64,000 nt of DNA, taken from assembly GCF_004353225.1 (NCBI RefSeq), contig NZ_CP037934.1, positions 1,922,001 to 1,986,000 of the forward strand, read 5' to 3'. Of the stretch, positions 45,082-55,209 are shown one piece after another (within the stretch, counting starts at the first letter, position 1; the number at the start of each line of letters is the position of its first letter). The notes beneath the pieces were generated by a model, which did not search any database, was not told the origin of the DNA, and saw only the letters and a program-made list of their open reading frames with translations. This DNA comes from Marinobacter sp. JH2 (GTDB lineage Bacteria > Pseudomonadota > Gammaproteobacteria > Pseudomonadales > Oleiphilaceae). The position numbers were made by a program, and so were the translations under genes.

Positions 45082-47706
45082 GTGAGCACAGACGATCTCA
45101 AAACTTCACACACCCCCATGATGCAGCAGTACCTCAAGATTAAAGGTGAGCACCCCAATGAGATGGTGTTTTACCGCATGGGGGACTTTTACGAGCTGTT
45201 TTACGACGATGCCAAGAAAGCCGCTGAGCTTCTGGACATCACGCTAACGGCCCGTGGCCAATCTGGCGGCAACCCAATCCCCATGGCTGGCGTGCCTTTT
45301 CACGCAGCGGAAGGCTACATAGCGCGCATGGTCCGGGCCGGGCAATCCATTGCCATTTGTGAGCAAATTGGCGACCCAGCCACCAGCAAAGGCCCGGTTG
45401 AACGCCAGGTTGTCCGCATTGTTACGCCCGGCACGCTCAGCGACGAAGCGTTTCTGGAAGATCGCAGAGACAACTTGTTAGCGGCCATCTACAGCCACAA
45501 AGAGCAGTTCGGATTTGCATCACTCGACATTTCCAGCGGCCGTTTTGCGGTGTCCGAGCTTGATAGCCTTGAGGCCCTGCAGGGTGAACTTCAGCGCCTG
45601 CGGCCTGCGGAAATATTGATCAGCGAAGACTTCCCGTACGGCGAGATTCTCGAAGGCTTTACCGGGGTTCGCCGACAAGGCCCCTGGTTGTTCGAAATGG
45701 ATACCGCGCACCGGATTATCACCCAGCAGTTGCAGGTAAAAGATCTGACCGGCTTTGGCTGCGAAGACTTACATCTGGCCGTCTGCGCCGCGGGTTGTCT
45801 GCTGCAGTATGCCCGCGAGACTCAGCGCACCGCTCTGCCCCACATTCGCAAGCTGACCCGGGAACGTCGAGAAGAGGCCGTGATTCTAGACGCGGCCAGC
45901 CGCCGAAACCTGGAAATTGATACCAACCTGATGGGGGGCCACCAGTACACCCTCGCCTGGGTGATGGACCGCACCGCCACCGCAATGGGCGCTCGAGAAC
46001 TGCGCCGCTGGCTGAACCGCCCCCTGCGAGATATTCATGTGGTACGCCAGCGCCAGCAAGCGGTCACCGCATTGCTGGACGGCTTCCACTACGAACCTAC
46101 TCACGACCTGCTCAAACGCGTGGGAGACATTGAACGCATTCTCGCGCGGGTTGCCCTGCGATCGGCACGCCCCCGGGATTTGGCCCGTCTCCGTGACGCT
46201 TTCCAAACCCTACCCGACCTCCAGGACACCCTGAAGGCCGTTCAATCGGGGCATATCGCGCATCTTGCGAACACGGTCAGTGAGTACCCAGAGCTGGCTT
46301 ACCTGCTTGAACATTCCGTTATCGAGAACCCGCCCGTGGTTATCCGGGATGGCGGTGTGATTCGCGAAGGTTTTGATGCCGAGCTGGACGAGTTGCGCAA
46401 CATCAGTGAAAACGCGGGTCAATACCTGCTCGACGTGGAAACCCGTGAACGCGAACGCACCGGCATCAGCACCCTGAAAGTAGGCTACAACCGGGTACAC
46501 GGTTACTACATCGAAATCAGCCGAGCCCAGTCCGAGCAAGCTCCGGTGGATTACATCCGCCGTCAAACCTTGAAAAACGCCGAGCGCTTCATCACTCCCG
46601 AACTGAAAGAGTTCGAAGACAAAGCCTTGAGCGCCAAGAGCCGCGCTCTGGCTCGGGAAAAGGGCTTATACGAGGAAGTGCTCGAAGCCGTCGCCGAACA
46701 ATTGGCCCCGTTACAGGACGCAGCTCAAGCTCTGGCCGAGCTCGACGTGCTCAGCAACTTTGCCGAACGAGCCACCAGTCTGCGCTTCACGGCACCAGAG
46801 TTTAGCGATGAGCCCGGCTTTACCGTCGAGGAAGGTCGCCATCCGGTGGTCGAACAACTACTGGATGAGCCTTTCGTTCCGAACAACCTGCTGATCGACG
46901 ACAAGCGCCGCATGCTTGTCATCACCGGACCCAACATGGGTGGTAAATCGACCTACATGCGCCAAGCCGCGCTGATTGCGTTGCTCGCCTATACCGGAAG
47001 CTTCGTGCCGGCAGACCGCGCCGTATTGGGGCCGGTGGATCGAATTTTCACCCGCATGGGCTCATCCGATGACATTGCCGGAGGCCGCTCCACCTTCATG
47101 GTGGAAATGACCGAAACCGCCAACATCCTGCACAACGCAACCGAGCACAGTTTGGTATTGATGGACGAAGTGGGCCGAGGCACCAGCACCTTTGACGGTC
47201 TATCCCTGGCCTGGGCTACCGCCGAACATCTGGCTAAGGAAATTCGATGCTACACTTTATTCGCGACCCACTACTTTGAACTGACTCAGTTGGCGGAAGA
47301 CCTGGAGCATGCTGTCAACGTGCACCTGACCGCAACCGAGCACGATGACAGCATTGTGTTCCTGCACAATGTTCACGATGGCCCTGCTAGCCAGAGCTAC
47401 GGCCTTCAGGTTGCTCAGCTCGCGGGTGTGCCTCAGGACGTCATTCAACATGCAAAAGCTCAACTGACGCACCTGGAAGGCATTGCCGGCCCCACGGCTG
47501 AACCGAAAACAGCCGAACCCGCACCCGTCCGTGCTCCAACGCCTGCTGCAGGCGTTGCTGACCACAACGCGTTCCAGAGCGACATGTTTGCCAGCATGGA
47601 ACCGAGCGACGTCGAACGCGCTTTGCATAAGTTGGATGTTGACGGTTTGAGCCCAAGAGAAGCCTTAAATCAGCTGTATGAACTCAAAGCATTGCTGGGA
47701 AACTAG
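45082..47706 (+). CDS. mutS: DNA mismatch repair ATPase MutS
   Basis: An 874-residue mismatch-recognition protein. The mismatch-contacting [15 protein letters not shown] with the Phe-x-Glu wedge is near residue 35; the ATPase has Walker [15 protein letters not shown] and Walker [17 protein letters not shown]. Lever and clamp domains and a C-terminal tail ending in the dimerisation helix ([16 protein letters not shown]) are present. The GTG at 45082 is used because it gives the usual [16 protein letters not shown] start; an ATG at 45118 would remove it. It normally lies beside cinA/recA; here an integrase precedes it. Confidence 0.97.
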   Translation: MSTDDLKTSHTPMMQQYLKIKGEHPNEMVFYRMGDFYELFYDDAKKAAELLDITLTARGQSGGNPIPMAGVPFHAAEGYIARMVRAGQSIAICEQIGDPATSKGPVERQVVRIVTPGTLSDEAFLEDRRDNLLAAIYSHKEQFGFASLDISSGRFAVSELDSLEALQGELQRLRPAEILISEDFPYGEILEGFTGVRRQGPWLFEMDTAHRIITQQLQVKDLTGFGCEDLHLAVCAAGCLLQYARETQRTALPHIRKLTRERREEAVILDAASRRNLEIDTNLMGGHQYTLAWVMDRTATAMGARELRRWLNRPLRDIHVVRQRQQAVTALLDGFHYEPTHDLLKRVGDIERILARVALRSARPRDLARLRDAFQTLPDLQDTLKAVQSGHIAHLANTVSEYPELAYLLEHSVIENPPVVIRDGGVIREGFDAELDELRNISENAGQYLLDVETRERERTGISTLKVGYNRVHGYYIEISRAQSEQAPVDYIRRQTLKNAERFITPELKEFEDKALSAKSRALAREKGLYEEVLEAVAEQLAPLQDAAQALAELDVLSNFAERATSLRFTAPEFSDEPGFTVEEGRHPVVEQLLDEPFVPNNLLIDDKRRMLVITGPNMGGKSTYMRQAALIALLAYTGSFVPADRAVLGPVDRIFTRMGSSDDIAGGRSTFMVEMTETANILHNATEHSLVLMDEVGRGTSTFDGLSLAWATAEHLAKEIRCYTLFATHYFELTQLAEDLEHAVNVHLTATEHDDSIVFLHNVHDGPASQSYGLQVAQLAGVPQDVIQHAKAQLTHLEGIAGPTAEPKTAEPAPVRAPTPAAGVADHNAFQSDMFASMEPSDVERALHKLDVDGLSPREALNQLYELKALLGN

Positions 47707-47867
47707 CAGGAATAAGCGTTAAGTTGACCTAAGTAATAAGGTTATAGCGGTCTAAGGCTTGCGGCTGCGAGGGGCGCTCCCTACAATATCGCGCATAAAT
47801 TAAGAATGGGGCCGATTTTTACGAGCTCCTGATGAGACTGTTTGTTCTACGAACCAGGGATCCGACT

Positions 47868-48191
47868 ATGGCGTTTATCGTTACTGATAACTGCATCAAG
47901 TGCAAATACACCGACTGTGTAGAAGTCTGTCCGGTAGACTGCTTCTACGAAGGCCCCAACTTTCTGGTTATCGACCCAGACGAGTGCATTGACTGCGCTT
48001 TGTGTGAACCAGAATGTCCGGCAGAAGCCATTTTCTCGGAAGACGAACTGCCTGCTGGCCAGGAAGCATTCGTAGAGATCAACGCCGATCTCGCGGGCAA
48101 GTGGCCTAACATCACTGAAAAGAAAGACCCGCTGCCAGACGCAGCAGAATGGGACGGAAAAACAGACAAGCTTCAGTATCTGGAGCGCTGA
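47868..48191 (+). CDS. fdxA: Seven-iron [3Fe-4S][4Fe-4S] ferredoxin FdxA
   Basis: A 107-residue ferredoxin starting [29 protein letters not shown], with the Azotobacter-type cysteine spacing, and [18 protein letters not shown] for the second cluster. This is FdxA, a core gene beside mutS in many gammaproteobacteria. ATG 47868 is chosen over an in-frame upstream start at 47832 because the protein family starts MAF. A bidirectional terminator follows. Confidence 0.95.
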   Translation: MAFIVTDNCIKCKYTDCVEVCPVDCFYEGPNFLVIDPDECIDCALCEPECPAEAIFSEDELPAGQEAFVEINADLAGKWPNITEKKDPLPDAAEWDGKTDKLQYLER

Positions 48192-48210
48192 TTCCAGCCG
48201 ATTCCTAATG

Positions 48211-48248
48211 AAAAAAGGCCGGAAGATTTACGTCTTCCGGCCTTTTTT
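48211..48248. terminator. Bidirectional rho-independent terminator
   Basis: AAAAAAGGCCGGAAGA and its exact complement enclose a 6-nt loop; runs of A and T at either end serve both strands. It lies 20 bp after fdxA and 32 bp after the convergent gene ending at 48280. Confidence 0.95.
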
Positions 48249-48279
48249 TACTCTACGGTCACCCGATGCCTGCAAACGG

Positions 48280-49323
48280 TTACTCAGCCAGCAATTTCTT
48301 GGCCGCTGCAGAGCGGTAAAACGCCCCTAATCGTCGGCGCAACAACGCTTCCAAATAGCCCTCTTCTCGCAGGACATCAACCATCGGCAAGGCCAGTTCT
48401 CTGAGCTCGGTCACGATCACTTCGCGGGTGACACCCAAGTCTTGCAGCAGCTCCAAAACCGGCACACTGCCATACTTCTCATAAAGGTGGTCAACCACCG
48501 CTCTCGCACATCCTTCGAAATAAGGCGTTTTCCGAAAGTTCAGCCAAAACTCATAACCCAGCACGACAAATTCCTGGAGCCGAACATCCCCCATCCCTTC
48601 GTTCAGCTCAGCGATGGTGGTTCCTTCCAGCGATACCCACGCCGCCATCACGCTATCCCGAAGTTCATCGTCTGTAAGGGCTTTCTGAAGAAAATGCTCG
48701 CTCCGGGTGATTAGTCCCGGAAGACTGTCGGATAACCAAGCCTTGATGCGCCGTTCGAAAGTTTCATCCAAACCCGGCACGGCCTTGTTGGCGACCTTCT
48801 TGCCGAACTTCATCACGGAACCCACTCCCGGCACAGAGCGAGTCAGCAAATTGTCTTCGTACAGATAATTGACCAAACCGTGGTACACCACATTAGAGAC
48901 AAGTTCTTGGTATACCGGGTGCGCCATAATTTCCGCAATAAAGAGCTCACGCTGTTGGCGCAGTTCCAACGCTTCTTCAACAAACGCGGTCGCTTGTTCA
49001 CGCGACAGTATTTCGCCCAGAGTGGTTTCAGCTTGCACAGGCGCATTGATTACCTTCGCCGCCATTTCGCCCGCCAGCTCGGGGATACCTGCGTCCAGTT
49101 CCATGTTGACGACAATGCGCTGGATCACCCCCATCACCTGTTCCGCGCTGACCAACTGCTCCAGCGTAATGGTGCCAGCGTGACCCAACAGCTCGTCCAC
49201 TTCTGTTTCGAGGAATTTAGTGAGCTTCGCACCTTTCAAGGCCGACAACTCGTGTTTTACGTGTGCCTCAAAGAGCTTGTCGGCCACATCAGGGCTAGAT
49301 TTGGTCATAGAAGTGCCATCCAT
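48280..49323 (-). CDS. Conserved hypothetical protein
   Basis: A 347-residue, mostly helical soluble protein with no signal peptide or membrane segment. Visible: an N-terminal acidic/helical region, VVYHGLVNYLYEDN, a basic VMKFGKKVANKAVPG, and LQDLGVTREVIVTELREL. I recall unannotated homologues in Pseudomonas and Marinobacter but no function. Its ATG follows the stop of the degV gene by 2 bp, so they form one transcript. An ATG five codons in (49308) is an alternative start. Confidence 0.8.
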   Translation of the reverse strand: MDGTSMTKSSPDVADKLFEAHVKHELSALKGAKLTKFLETEVDELLGHAGTITLEQLVSAEQVMGVIQRIVVNMELDAGIPELAGEMAAKVINAPVQAETTLGEILSREQATAFVEEALELRQQRELFIAEIMAHPVYQELVSNVVYHGLVNYLYEDNLLTRSVPGVGSVMKFGKKVANKAVPGLDETFERRIKAWLSDSLPGLITRSEHFLQKALTDDELRDSVMAAWVSLEGTTIAELNEGMGDVRLQEFVVLGYEFWLNFRKTPYFEGCARAVVDHLYEKYGSVPVLELLQDLGVTREVIVTELRELALPMVDVLREEGYLEALLRRRLGAFYRSAAAKKLLAE

Positions 49324-49325
49324 TC

Positions 49326-50276
49326 TTACTGATAATCCTGAAATTCATGGGGTTCGGCTGCCAAGCTCAGGCATATGCTCCCCGGCCCTACATATATCGA
49401 ACTGGTGATGCCCATTTGCGATAGCAACAGTTCTACATTAGTGCGTTCACAGACTTCGCGAAGGCGGTCCAGCCCCGGTAACGCTTCGATTTCATCCCAG
49501 CTTAACCCGCAGGACAGGCTTACATAAGGTGTCAGCAATCCTGCTTCAACGCGGCTGGCGGCATAGTTCATGACTCGCTCGACAGCTGTATCGAAGTTAA
49601 AGGTTTTCGCCACCGGCTTCCCTTCCACTCCTTGCCCGAAAATCACCGGTGTCAGATTCAAGGCCTTACCCAAAAATGCGGCCACAGCCGAGACACTTTT
49701 ATCACCTCGACGCCGAGCTCGCTCTCGAATGTAGTGGATATCCCGCGGAATAACGCAGGTAAAGATGTTATCGGAAAATGTTTCAACTTCGTATTTTAAG
49801 GCATTTTTTGAGACTTTTTGCTTGATCAGCTTAAGCGTATGTGCCGCTAACAGCCCTTGCCCCGCAAAAATCTGCTTACTGTCTATCACCCTCATTGAAA
49901 ACTTGCCCGGCCGACCCGACGCCTTGCGAGCGGTTTCGTAGTTCGCCATCACCGTGTGCATGGCATCACTGGCATTGTGATAAATCTGGCTTCGGCTACG
50001 GGTGACGGTCTCACAAATGGCGATATCGTATTCAGGAACAATCTTTTCCATAAACAAATCGTGTATCTGTTCAACAGAAAAAGCTTCGGTTTCGGCATGG
50101 TGCCCTTTTTCCAACAGACCACCCTGATAAAACTGCTGAGTAAGCACGGAATCGTGGGTATCTATGTAGGTTTCGCCATTGATAATAGCCGTGACCGGTA
50201 GGATATAAAGGCCATGCTTGGTGGCAAATTCGTGGGGCAAATCACATGCTGAATCAACAATCAAACCGACGCGCAT
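49326..50276 (-). CDS. DegV family fatty-acid-binding protein
   Basis: A 316-residue DegV-fold protein. The N-terminus VGLIVDSACDLPHEF contains the typical VDSxxDLP motif; TVTRSRSQIYHNAS and RVIDSKQIFAGQGLLA are conserved fatty-acid contacts (Ser/Thr). DegV proteins carry fatty acids, in Gram-positives to a fatty acid kinase; the role in Gammaproteobacteria is unclear, but fatty acids are central in this window. GGAGGTG lies 6-7 bp before the ATG at 50276. Confidence 0.85.
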   Translation of the reverse strand: MRVGLIVDSACDLPHEFATKHGLYILPVTAIINGETYIDTHDSVLTQQFYQGGLLEKGHHAETEAFSVEQIHDLFMEKIVPEYDIAICETVTRSRSQIYHNASDAMHTVMANYETARKASGRPGKFSMRVIDSKQIFAGQGLLAAHTLKLIKQKVSKNALKYEVETFSDNIFTCVIPRDIHYIRERARRRGDKSVSAVAAFLGKALNLTPVIFGQGVEGKPVAKTFNFDTAVERVMNYAASRVEAGLLTPYVSLSCGLSWDEIEALPGLDRLREVCERTNVELLLSQMGITSSIYVGPGSICLSLAAEPHEFQDYQ

Positions 50277-50394
50277 ACTACACACCTCCAGATACAGGCT
50301 GCCTTAATACCGGCATACCTTTTCTTATCATTATTTTGCAGGGCGGTAGTGTCACACAGGCATTAAAACATTACAGCCGCCAGAATGGGCCAAA

Positions 50395-50421
50395 TAAAAA
50401 AGGGAGGCACTAAGGCCTCCC
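50395..50421 (-). terminator. Rho-independent terminator of the permease gene
   Basis: GGGAGGC and GCCTCCC form a 7-bp stem with 6-nt loop; on the minus strand a T-run (50395-50401) follows. It lies about 50 bp after the stop at 50470. Confidence 0.85.
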
Positions 50422-50469
50422 AAGGACACACAGGGGTTAATGTCGCCGCAAACAACAACGGCGACAGAT

Positions 50470-51846
50470 TCAGTACTCTTCGGCCACGTCGGCGCCGGGC
50501 GCCTCTGGGTCCGACGTAAAGCCTAGAAGGCGAGTACGTTCAATCAGGAAGTACAACACGGCACCGGTCGCCAGTCCCCAGCCTGCACCATACACGGCGA
50601 GTACAACGCCCATGGTGCCGGCAATGCCGCGTTCGGTGTTGTTCTCGAGCTGCTCCAGACCCACCATCAAACAGATGTAACCGGTAAGTAGCAGAGTTAA
50701 TGACAAGGCAATTGGCAACACCGGCTGGAAGAAGCTCACCAAGGGCAACACAAACAATGCAACAAAACCGGTGATCCAGAAAGTACCGCCGCCGCTGTAG
50801 ATGGAATCCATCGCGCTGCGGCCGTATTTATAACGCTCTGCCATGGTGGCGGTGACCGCGGTCCAGATTGGGCCAGCCAAACCGGGATAAGGCGCGAAGA
50901 ATGCATGACCACCATTGCGAAGGGCAGTTACAAGGTGCGCTCGATCAATACTGTTGTCGATGTTTTCGTCTTTCCGTAAGTGATCCACTCGGCTCATTAG
51001 CGACTGCCCCACCACGATGTCACCAAAGGCGATGACATAGGCGATGACAGCGGTCGGAATGGCATACAAAAATACGTCCATATCCGGGAAGCCAACAGTA
51101 AACGGCAGGTAGTTCCAAAGCTGGTCAAACGCCGGCTTGGTGATACCCCACTGCACATCCGGCACATCGTATTCGCCGGTGGCAAAGCCAACCAGAATCG
51201 CTACAACCATACCTGGCACCATGCCGTAGTTGGCAATTTTACGGGCCAGTGCATTCTTATCGACAAAGCCTTTGAACGATACGGAAAACATCAGATACAA
51301 GCACACCAAGCCGCCCACGATCAGAGAAATCGGCGTGTTGGCCAATCGGCCACCGGCTTCAATCTCGCCCATCAGAGCCGCGATACCAGCGCCAATGATG
51401 ATGCCGCCTTTCATGGAGCTAGGTATCCACTCAACCAGCTTACTGCCCAAGCGAGTCACACCCAGAACCAGAAAGATCAGGAAGACCAGGAACTGCAATG
51501 CAAATAGCGCTTGAATGGCTTCGGGGCCGGGCTCGTAATCCGACAGGAACAACAGCACCACCGGTATGCCCGGAGTAATCCAGCCCGGCACCAGCGGAAC
51601 CCCCAACAAGGCAGGCAGCATGAAACCGATGCCACAGATCACAACGTACGCCAACGCTACATCGTAAGGAACACCCAGATATTTTTCTAAAAGTGGAATC
51701 ATGGCAAGGCTGACCACGAACATGATCAAAGCCTGCACCATCTCCGCAAATTCCCACCGATAGTGGACAAACGGAAGTCGAATTTTGAAGGGGCCAGCCG
51801 GCCAGTAAGGCTGCTCTTCGCCATTATTTCTCTTTAATAACTGCAT
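50470..51846 (-). CDS. Membrane permease, nucleobase/anion transporter-like (SLC23/26-like)
   Basis: A 458-residue protein with about 12-14 hydrophobic helices. Motifs like VPGWITPGIPVVLLF and MKGGIIIGAGIAALMG, and FGDIVVGQSLM with a possible buried acidic residue, resemble the xanthine/uracil and sulfate permease superfamily, but there is no C-terminal STAS domain and I cannot name a substrate. FFAPYPGLAGPIW replaces the usual motif of purine permeases. It is followed leftward by a terminator and preceded by the acyl-CoA synthetase gene 93 bp upstream, and may import a carboxylate used by it (inference). Confidence 0.72.
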   Translation of the reverse strand: MQLLKRNNGEEQPYWPAGPFKIRLPFVHYRWEFAEMVQALIMFVVSLAMIPLLEKYLGVPYDVALAYVVICGIGFMLPALLGVPLVPGWITPGIPVVLLFLSDYEPGPEAIQALFALQFLVFLIFLVLGVTRLGSKLVEWIPSSMKGGIIIGAGIAALMGEIEAGGRLANTPISLIVGGLVCLYLMFSVSFKGFVDKNALARKIANYGMVPGMVVAILVGFATGEYDVPDVQWGITKPAFDQLWNYLPFTVGFPDMDVFLYAIPTAVIAYVIAFGDIVVGQSLMSRVDHLRKDENIDNSIDRAHLVTALRNGGHAFFAPYPGLAGPIWTAVTATMAERYKYGRSAMDSIYSGGGTFWITGFVALFVLPLVSFFQPVLPIALSLTLLLTGYICLMVGLEQLENNTERGIAGTMGVVLAVYGAGWGLATGAVLYFLIERTRLLGFTSDPEAPGADVAEEY

Positions 51847-51939
51847 TACTCTACCTCCAGGCGCTCACAAACGGGCGCCAGTCAATGTTGTTTTTGTGTT
51901 GAGGTTAGGCTGCGCCGGACGGCGCAGCCTACGGCCTAA

Positions 51940-53568
51940 TCAGTTCAGCTCTTTGGCCTGATCGCGAAGCACAAACTTCTGGATTTTGCCGGTCGAGGTT
52001 TTGGGCAATTCAGTAAAAACCACCGTCTTGGGCACTTTGAAGCGGGCCAGATGCTCCCGGCAAAAACTGATGATATCTTCTTCAGAAACATCACCGGCCT
52101 CAGGCTTCAGGGTTACAAACGCACAAGGCGTTTCGCCCCATTTTTCATCGGGCCGTGCCACAACCGCTGCCTCCATCACGGCAGGATGTCGATACAGGGT
52201 GTCTTCTACTTCGATGGTGGAAATATTCTCGCCGCCGGAAATGATGATGTCTTTCAGGCGATCTTTGATTTCCAGATAACCATCTTCGTGCCATACCGCC
52301 AAATCACCGGTATGGAACCAGCCACCACGGAACGCTTCTTCCGTCGCCGTCGGGTTTTTCAGGTAGCCTTTCATCACGGTGTTACCGCGCAAGAAAATTT
52401 CACCGATGGTTTTGCCGTCTTTGGGTACCGGTTCCATTGTGTTGGGGTCTCCCACCATGGTTCCACCCAATGTGTGATACCGCACACCTTGACGAGCCTT
52501 CAGCTTGGCACGCTCATCCAGCGGCAACTCATCCCACTCTGATTTCCAGGCACACACAGTCACCGGGCCGTAGACTTCGGTCAAGCCGTATACGTGAGTC
52601 ACTTTGATGCCAAGCTCTTCAATAGCACCGATAACCTGTGCCGGGGGTGCAGCACCGGCCGTCATAGACTTCACTTCGTGATCGATGCCCGCCTTGGCTT
52701 CAGGCGAAGCATTCAACAAGGCATTCAGTACGATCGGTGCACCACACATATGGGTAATTTGGTGGTCGCGAATCAGCTGAAGAATCTTTTCCGGGTCAAC
52801 CCGGCGCAGGCATACATGCGTACCGGCCATGGCGGTGATGGTCCACGGGAAACACCAGCCATTGCAGTGGAACATTGGCAGCGTCCACAGATAGACAGGG
52901 TGCATGCCCATAGACCAAACAGCCTGGTTACCCAGTGCGTTCACGTAGGCACCACGATGGTGATAGACCACACCTTTGGGGTTACCGGTGGTACCGGAGG
53001 TGTAGTTCAGGGAAATGGCTTCCCACTCATCCGTTGGAAAGCTCCACTGAAACTCGGGGTCCCCTTCCTGCAAGAATGCCTCGTAATCCAAGTCACTGAC
53101 CTGAACACCTTCACCGTATTCCGGGTCATCAACATCGATCACCAACGGCTTATGTTTCAATCCGCTTACAGCATCTTTGATTACCTGACCGAACTCGCGG
53201 TCCGCAATCACGACTTTCGCTTCTCCATGCTCCAGCATAAAGCCAATCGCGTCAGCATCGAGCCGGACGTTCAAGGTGTTCAAAACCGCGCCAATCATCG
53301 GTACCGCAAAATGACACTCCACCATGGCCGGAATGTTGGGCAACATAACCGCGACCGTATCGCCCCGATGAATGCCGCGTCCTTTCAGAGCCGATGCCAA
53401 ACGACGACAACGATCGTAAGTTTCTGCCCAATCCCTGCGGATAGCGCCATGGATAATAGCCGGATAATTCGGGTAAACGCTGGCAGTGCGCTCGATGAAA
53501 TCAATGGGGGATTGGACCGCGTAGTTCGCGTCCCGAGGCGCTAGGCCTTCTTCAAAGATCGAAGTCAT
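51940..53568 (-). CDS. AMP-forming acyl-CoA synthetase
   Basis: A 542-residue ligase activating a short/medium carboxylate. Motifs: LNYTSGTTGNPKGVVYHHRG, LPMFHCNGWCFPWTI, HVYGLTEVYGP, GWFHTGDLAV and the C-terminal LPKTSTGKIQKFVLR with the adenylation lysine. The family includes DmdB and medium-chain fatty acyl-CoA ligases; it is distinct from the alkK-type enzyme at 27 kb. ATG 53568 (MTSIFEEGL) is preceded by AGGA at 8 bp; an in-frame ATG at 53583 lacks one. Divergent from the two-component genes, which probably control it. Confidence 0.9.
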   Translation of the reverse strand: MTSIFEEGLAPRDANYAVQSPIDFIERTASVYPNYPAIIHGAIRRDWAETYDRCRRLASALKGRGIHRGDTVAVMLPNIPAMVECHFAVPMIGAVLNTLNVRLDADAIGFMLEHGEAKVVIADREFGQVIKDAVSGLKHKPLVIDVDDPEYGEGVQVSDLDYEAFLQEGDPEFQWSFPTDEWEAISLNYTSGTTGNPKGVVYHHRGAYVNALGNQAVWSMGMHPVYLWTLPMFHCNGWCFPWTITAMAGTHVCLRRVDPEKILQLIRDHQITHMCGAPIVLNALLNASPEAKAGIDHEVKSMTAGAAPPAQVIGAIEELGIKVTHVYGLTEVYGPVTVCAWKSEWDELPLDERAKLKARQGVRYHTLGGTMVGDPNTMEPVPKDGKTIGEIFLRGNTVMKGYLKNPTATEEAFRGGWFHTGDLAVWHEDGYLEIKDRLKDIIISGGENISTIEVEDTLYRHPAVMEAAVVARPDEKWGETPCAFVTLKPEAGDVSEEDIISFCREHLARFKVPKTVVFTELPKTSTGKIQKFVLRDQAKELN

Positions 53569-53649
53569 GTGTGTGGTCCTCATATTCTAGTGTTATTTTT
53601 ATGTCGTCTACGGCGAAAAGGTTAGACTGGGTATTCTTTCGATTGGCCA

Positions 53650-53689
53650 AATGGTAGATGACAGAAGCATTACTAGGAATTCTACCATT
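53650..53689. promoter_or_regulatory. Inverted repeat in the acyl-CoA synthetase/histidine kinase promoter region
   Basis: AATGGTAGA (53650-53658) and TCTACCATT (53681-53689) are exact complements separated by 22 bp, midway between the divergent starts at 53568 and 53713. A binding site for the adjacent LuxR-type response regulator is the simplest reading. Confidence 0.45.
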
Positions 53690-53712
53690 GTATTATAGGG
53701 TATATTCTATAT

Positions 53713-55209
53713 ATGAGTAGCTCCACAACCCAACAGGGCTTCGTGCAATTGCTCCCTCAGGATCCAAGCCCCTCTCTCATTGTAGATGCTCAAGCAAGAG
53801 TGCTAGCGGAAAATCCCGCAGCACAGTCCCTTCGGCCCACAGGCACTGTCCAATACGCTGAGGTCTTGCCCGTCAATACGGCAGCGCTCATTAAATCGGC
53901 ACTGGACCAAAATCGAGTGATCGACCGTGTTGAAGCCAGAATCGGCGGCACCATTTTGCTCTGGAGCTTCATTCCGGATGCTGGCACTCAACAGGTATTT
54001 CTCCGCGGCAGAGACGCCACAACAGACATCCTCGCTCAGGAAGAGGCCACCCGCTCAAGCCGCCTGTATCGACTGATCACCGAAAACACCACGGACCTGA
54101 TTTCACGGCACGCACCGGATGGTCGGTTTATAGACGCTACGCCTGCATCGTGGCGCCTGCTCGGCTATTGGCCGGAAGAATTACGCGGGCATCGCCTTGA
54201 TGACATTTTCACAGGCCACCAAACAGACACCTTATTTGCCGAAACCCGGCAAAAACTTCGGGACGATGGCTACGCCACCATGACCCTCGAGCTCACTCAT
54301 AAAAACGGTGCTCGGCGATGGCTGGAAATTGCCAGCCGCGCCATTCGTGAAACCTACACCGGCGCAGTGGTAGAGGTGATCAGTGTGTCTAGGGACATCA
54401 CCGCACGGATTGAATCCGAAGAGCAGAACCGCTTGCTGGCCGACGAACTGGCTCACACTGCGCGGCTCGCCACCCTGGGTGAATTGGCTTCAAGCATTGC
54501 CCATGAGATGAACCAGCCACTGGCCTCTATCGTGAATTTTGCCAGCGCCAGCCAACGCTTTTTGAAAAACCGTGAACAGCATCCGGAGCAATTATTGAAG
54601 GTGGATGATGGCCTTCAAAAGATCATCCACCATGCAAACCGAGCCTCTGAAGTAATCAAGCGACTTCGTGCTTTTCTGCGCAAAGGCAAAAAAAGCATGG
54701 GGCCGGTAACTCTCAACACGCTTATTTCCGAAGTGACACGCCTATGCCAATGGGAAGCGGACAAACACAATGTGAAGATATCCAGCCAGCTTGCCCATGA
54801 AGACCCGGTTGTCACCGCCGATCCCATTCTTCTGGAGCAGGTACTGATCAACCTGATTCGAAATGGCATAGAAGCCAACGTTGATGCTAGCCAAAATCCT
54901 AAAACTACCGATGCGTCAGACATTCTGGTCAAAACCCTCATCAACGATCAAAATGAAACCTTGATCGTGGTAACAGACGAAGGCCCCGGACTGGATGAAG
55001 AGGGCGTTCGCCAGATGTTCCAGCCGTTCTACACCAGCAAACCCTATGGGCTCGGTTTGGGACTCTCCATGAGCCGCTCTATTATTGAAGGCTTTGGCGG
55101 TTTTTTGGATGCCCAGCCCGCTAAGTCTGGCGGCTTGTCCCTCATTTGCCGCTTCCCGAACACCCATACCCCCAACGCCACAAACAAATCGGAGCCTTTA
55201 GATGCCTGA
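53713..55209 (+). CDS. PAS-domain sensor histidine kinase
   Basis: A 498-residue soluble kinase. An N-terminal PAS-like region is followed by a clear PAS domain (LYRLITENTTDLISRHAPDG to SRDITARIE, about residues 115-240), the phosphoacceptor H-box ELASSIAHEMNQPLASIVNF, and the ATP-binding domain with N-box LINLIRNGIEA, G-boxes VVTDEGPGLDEEG and GLGLGLSMS. No membrane segments, so it senses a cytoplasmic signal. FixL-like architecture without an obvious heme ligand. Overlaps the response regulator gene by 8 bp. Confidence 0.92.
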   Translation: MSSSTTQQGFVQLLPQDPSPSLIVDAQARVLAENPAAQSLRPTGTVQYAEVLPVNTAALIKSALDQNRVIDRVEARIGGTILLWSFIPDAGTQQVFLRGRDATTDILAQEEATRSSRLYRLITENTTDLISRHAPDGRFIDATPASWRLLGYWPEELRGHRLDDIFTGHQTDTLFAETRQKLRDDGYATMTLELTHKNGARRWLEIASRAIRETYTGAVVEVISVSRDITARIESEEQNRLLADELAHTARLATLGELASSIAHEMNQPLASIVNFASASQRFLKNREQHPEQLLKVDDGLQKIIHHANRASEVIKRLRAFLRKGKKSMGPVTLNTLISEVTRLCQWEADKHNVKISSQLAHEDPVVTADPILLEQVLINLIRNGIEANVDASQNPKTTDASDILVKTLINDQNETLIVVTDEGPGLDEEGVRQMFQPFYTSKPYGLGLGLSMSRSIIEGFGGFLDAQPAKSGGLSLICRFPNTHTPNATNKSEPLDA

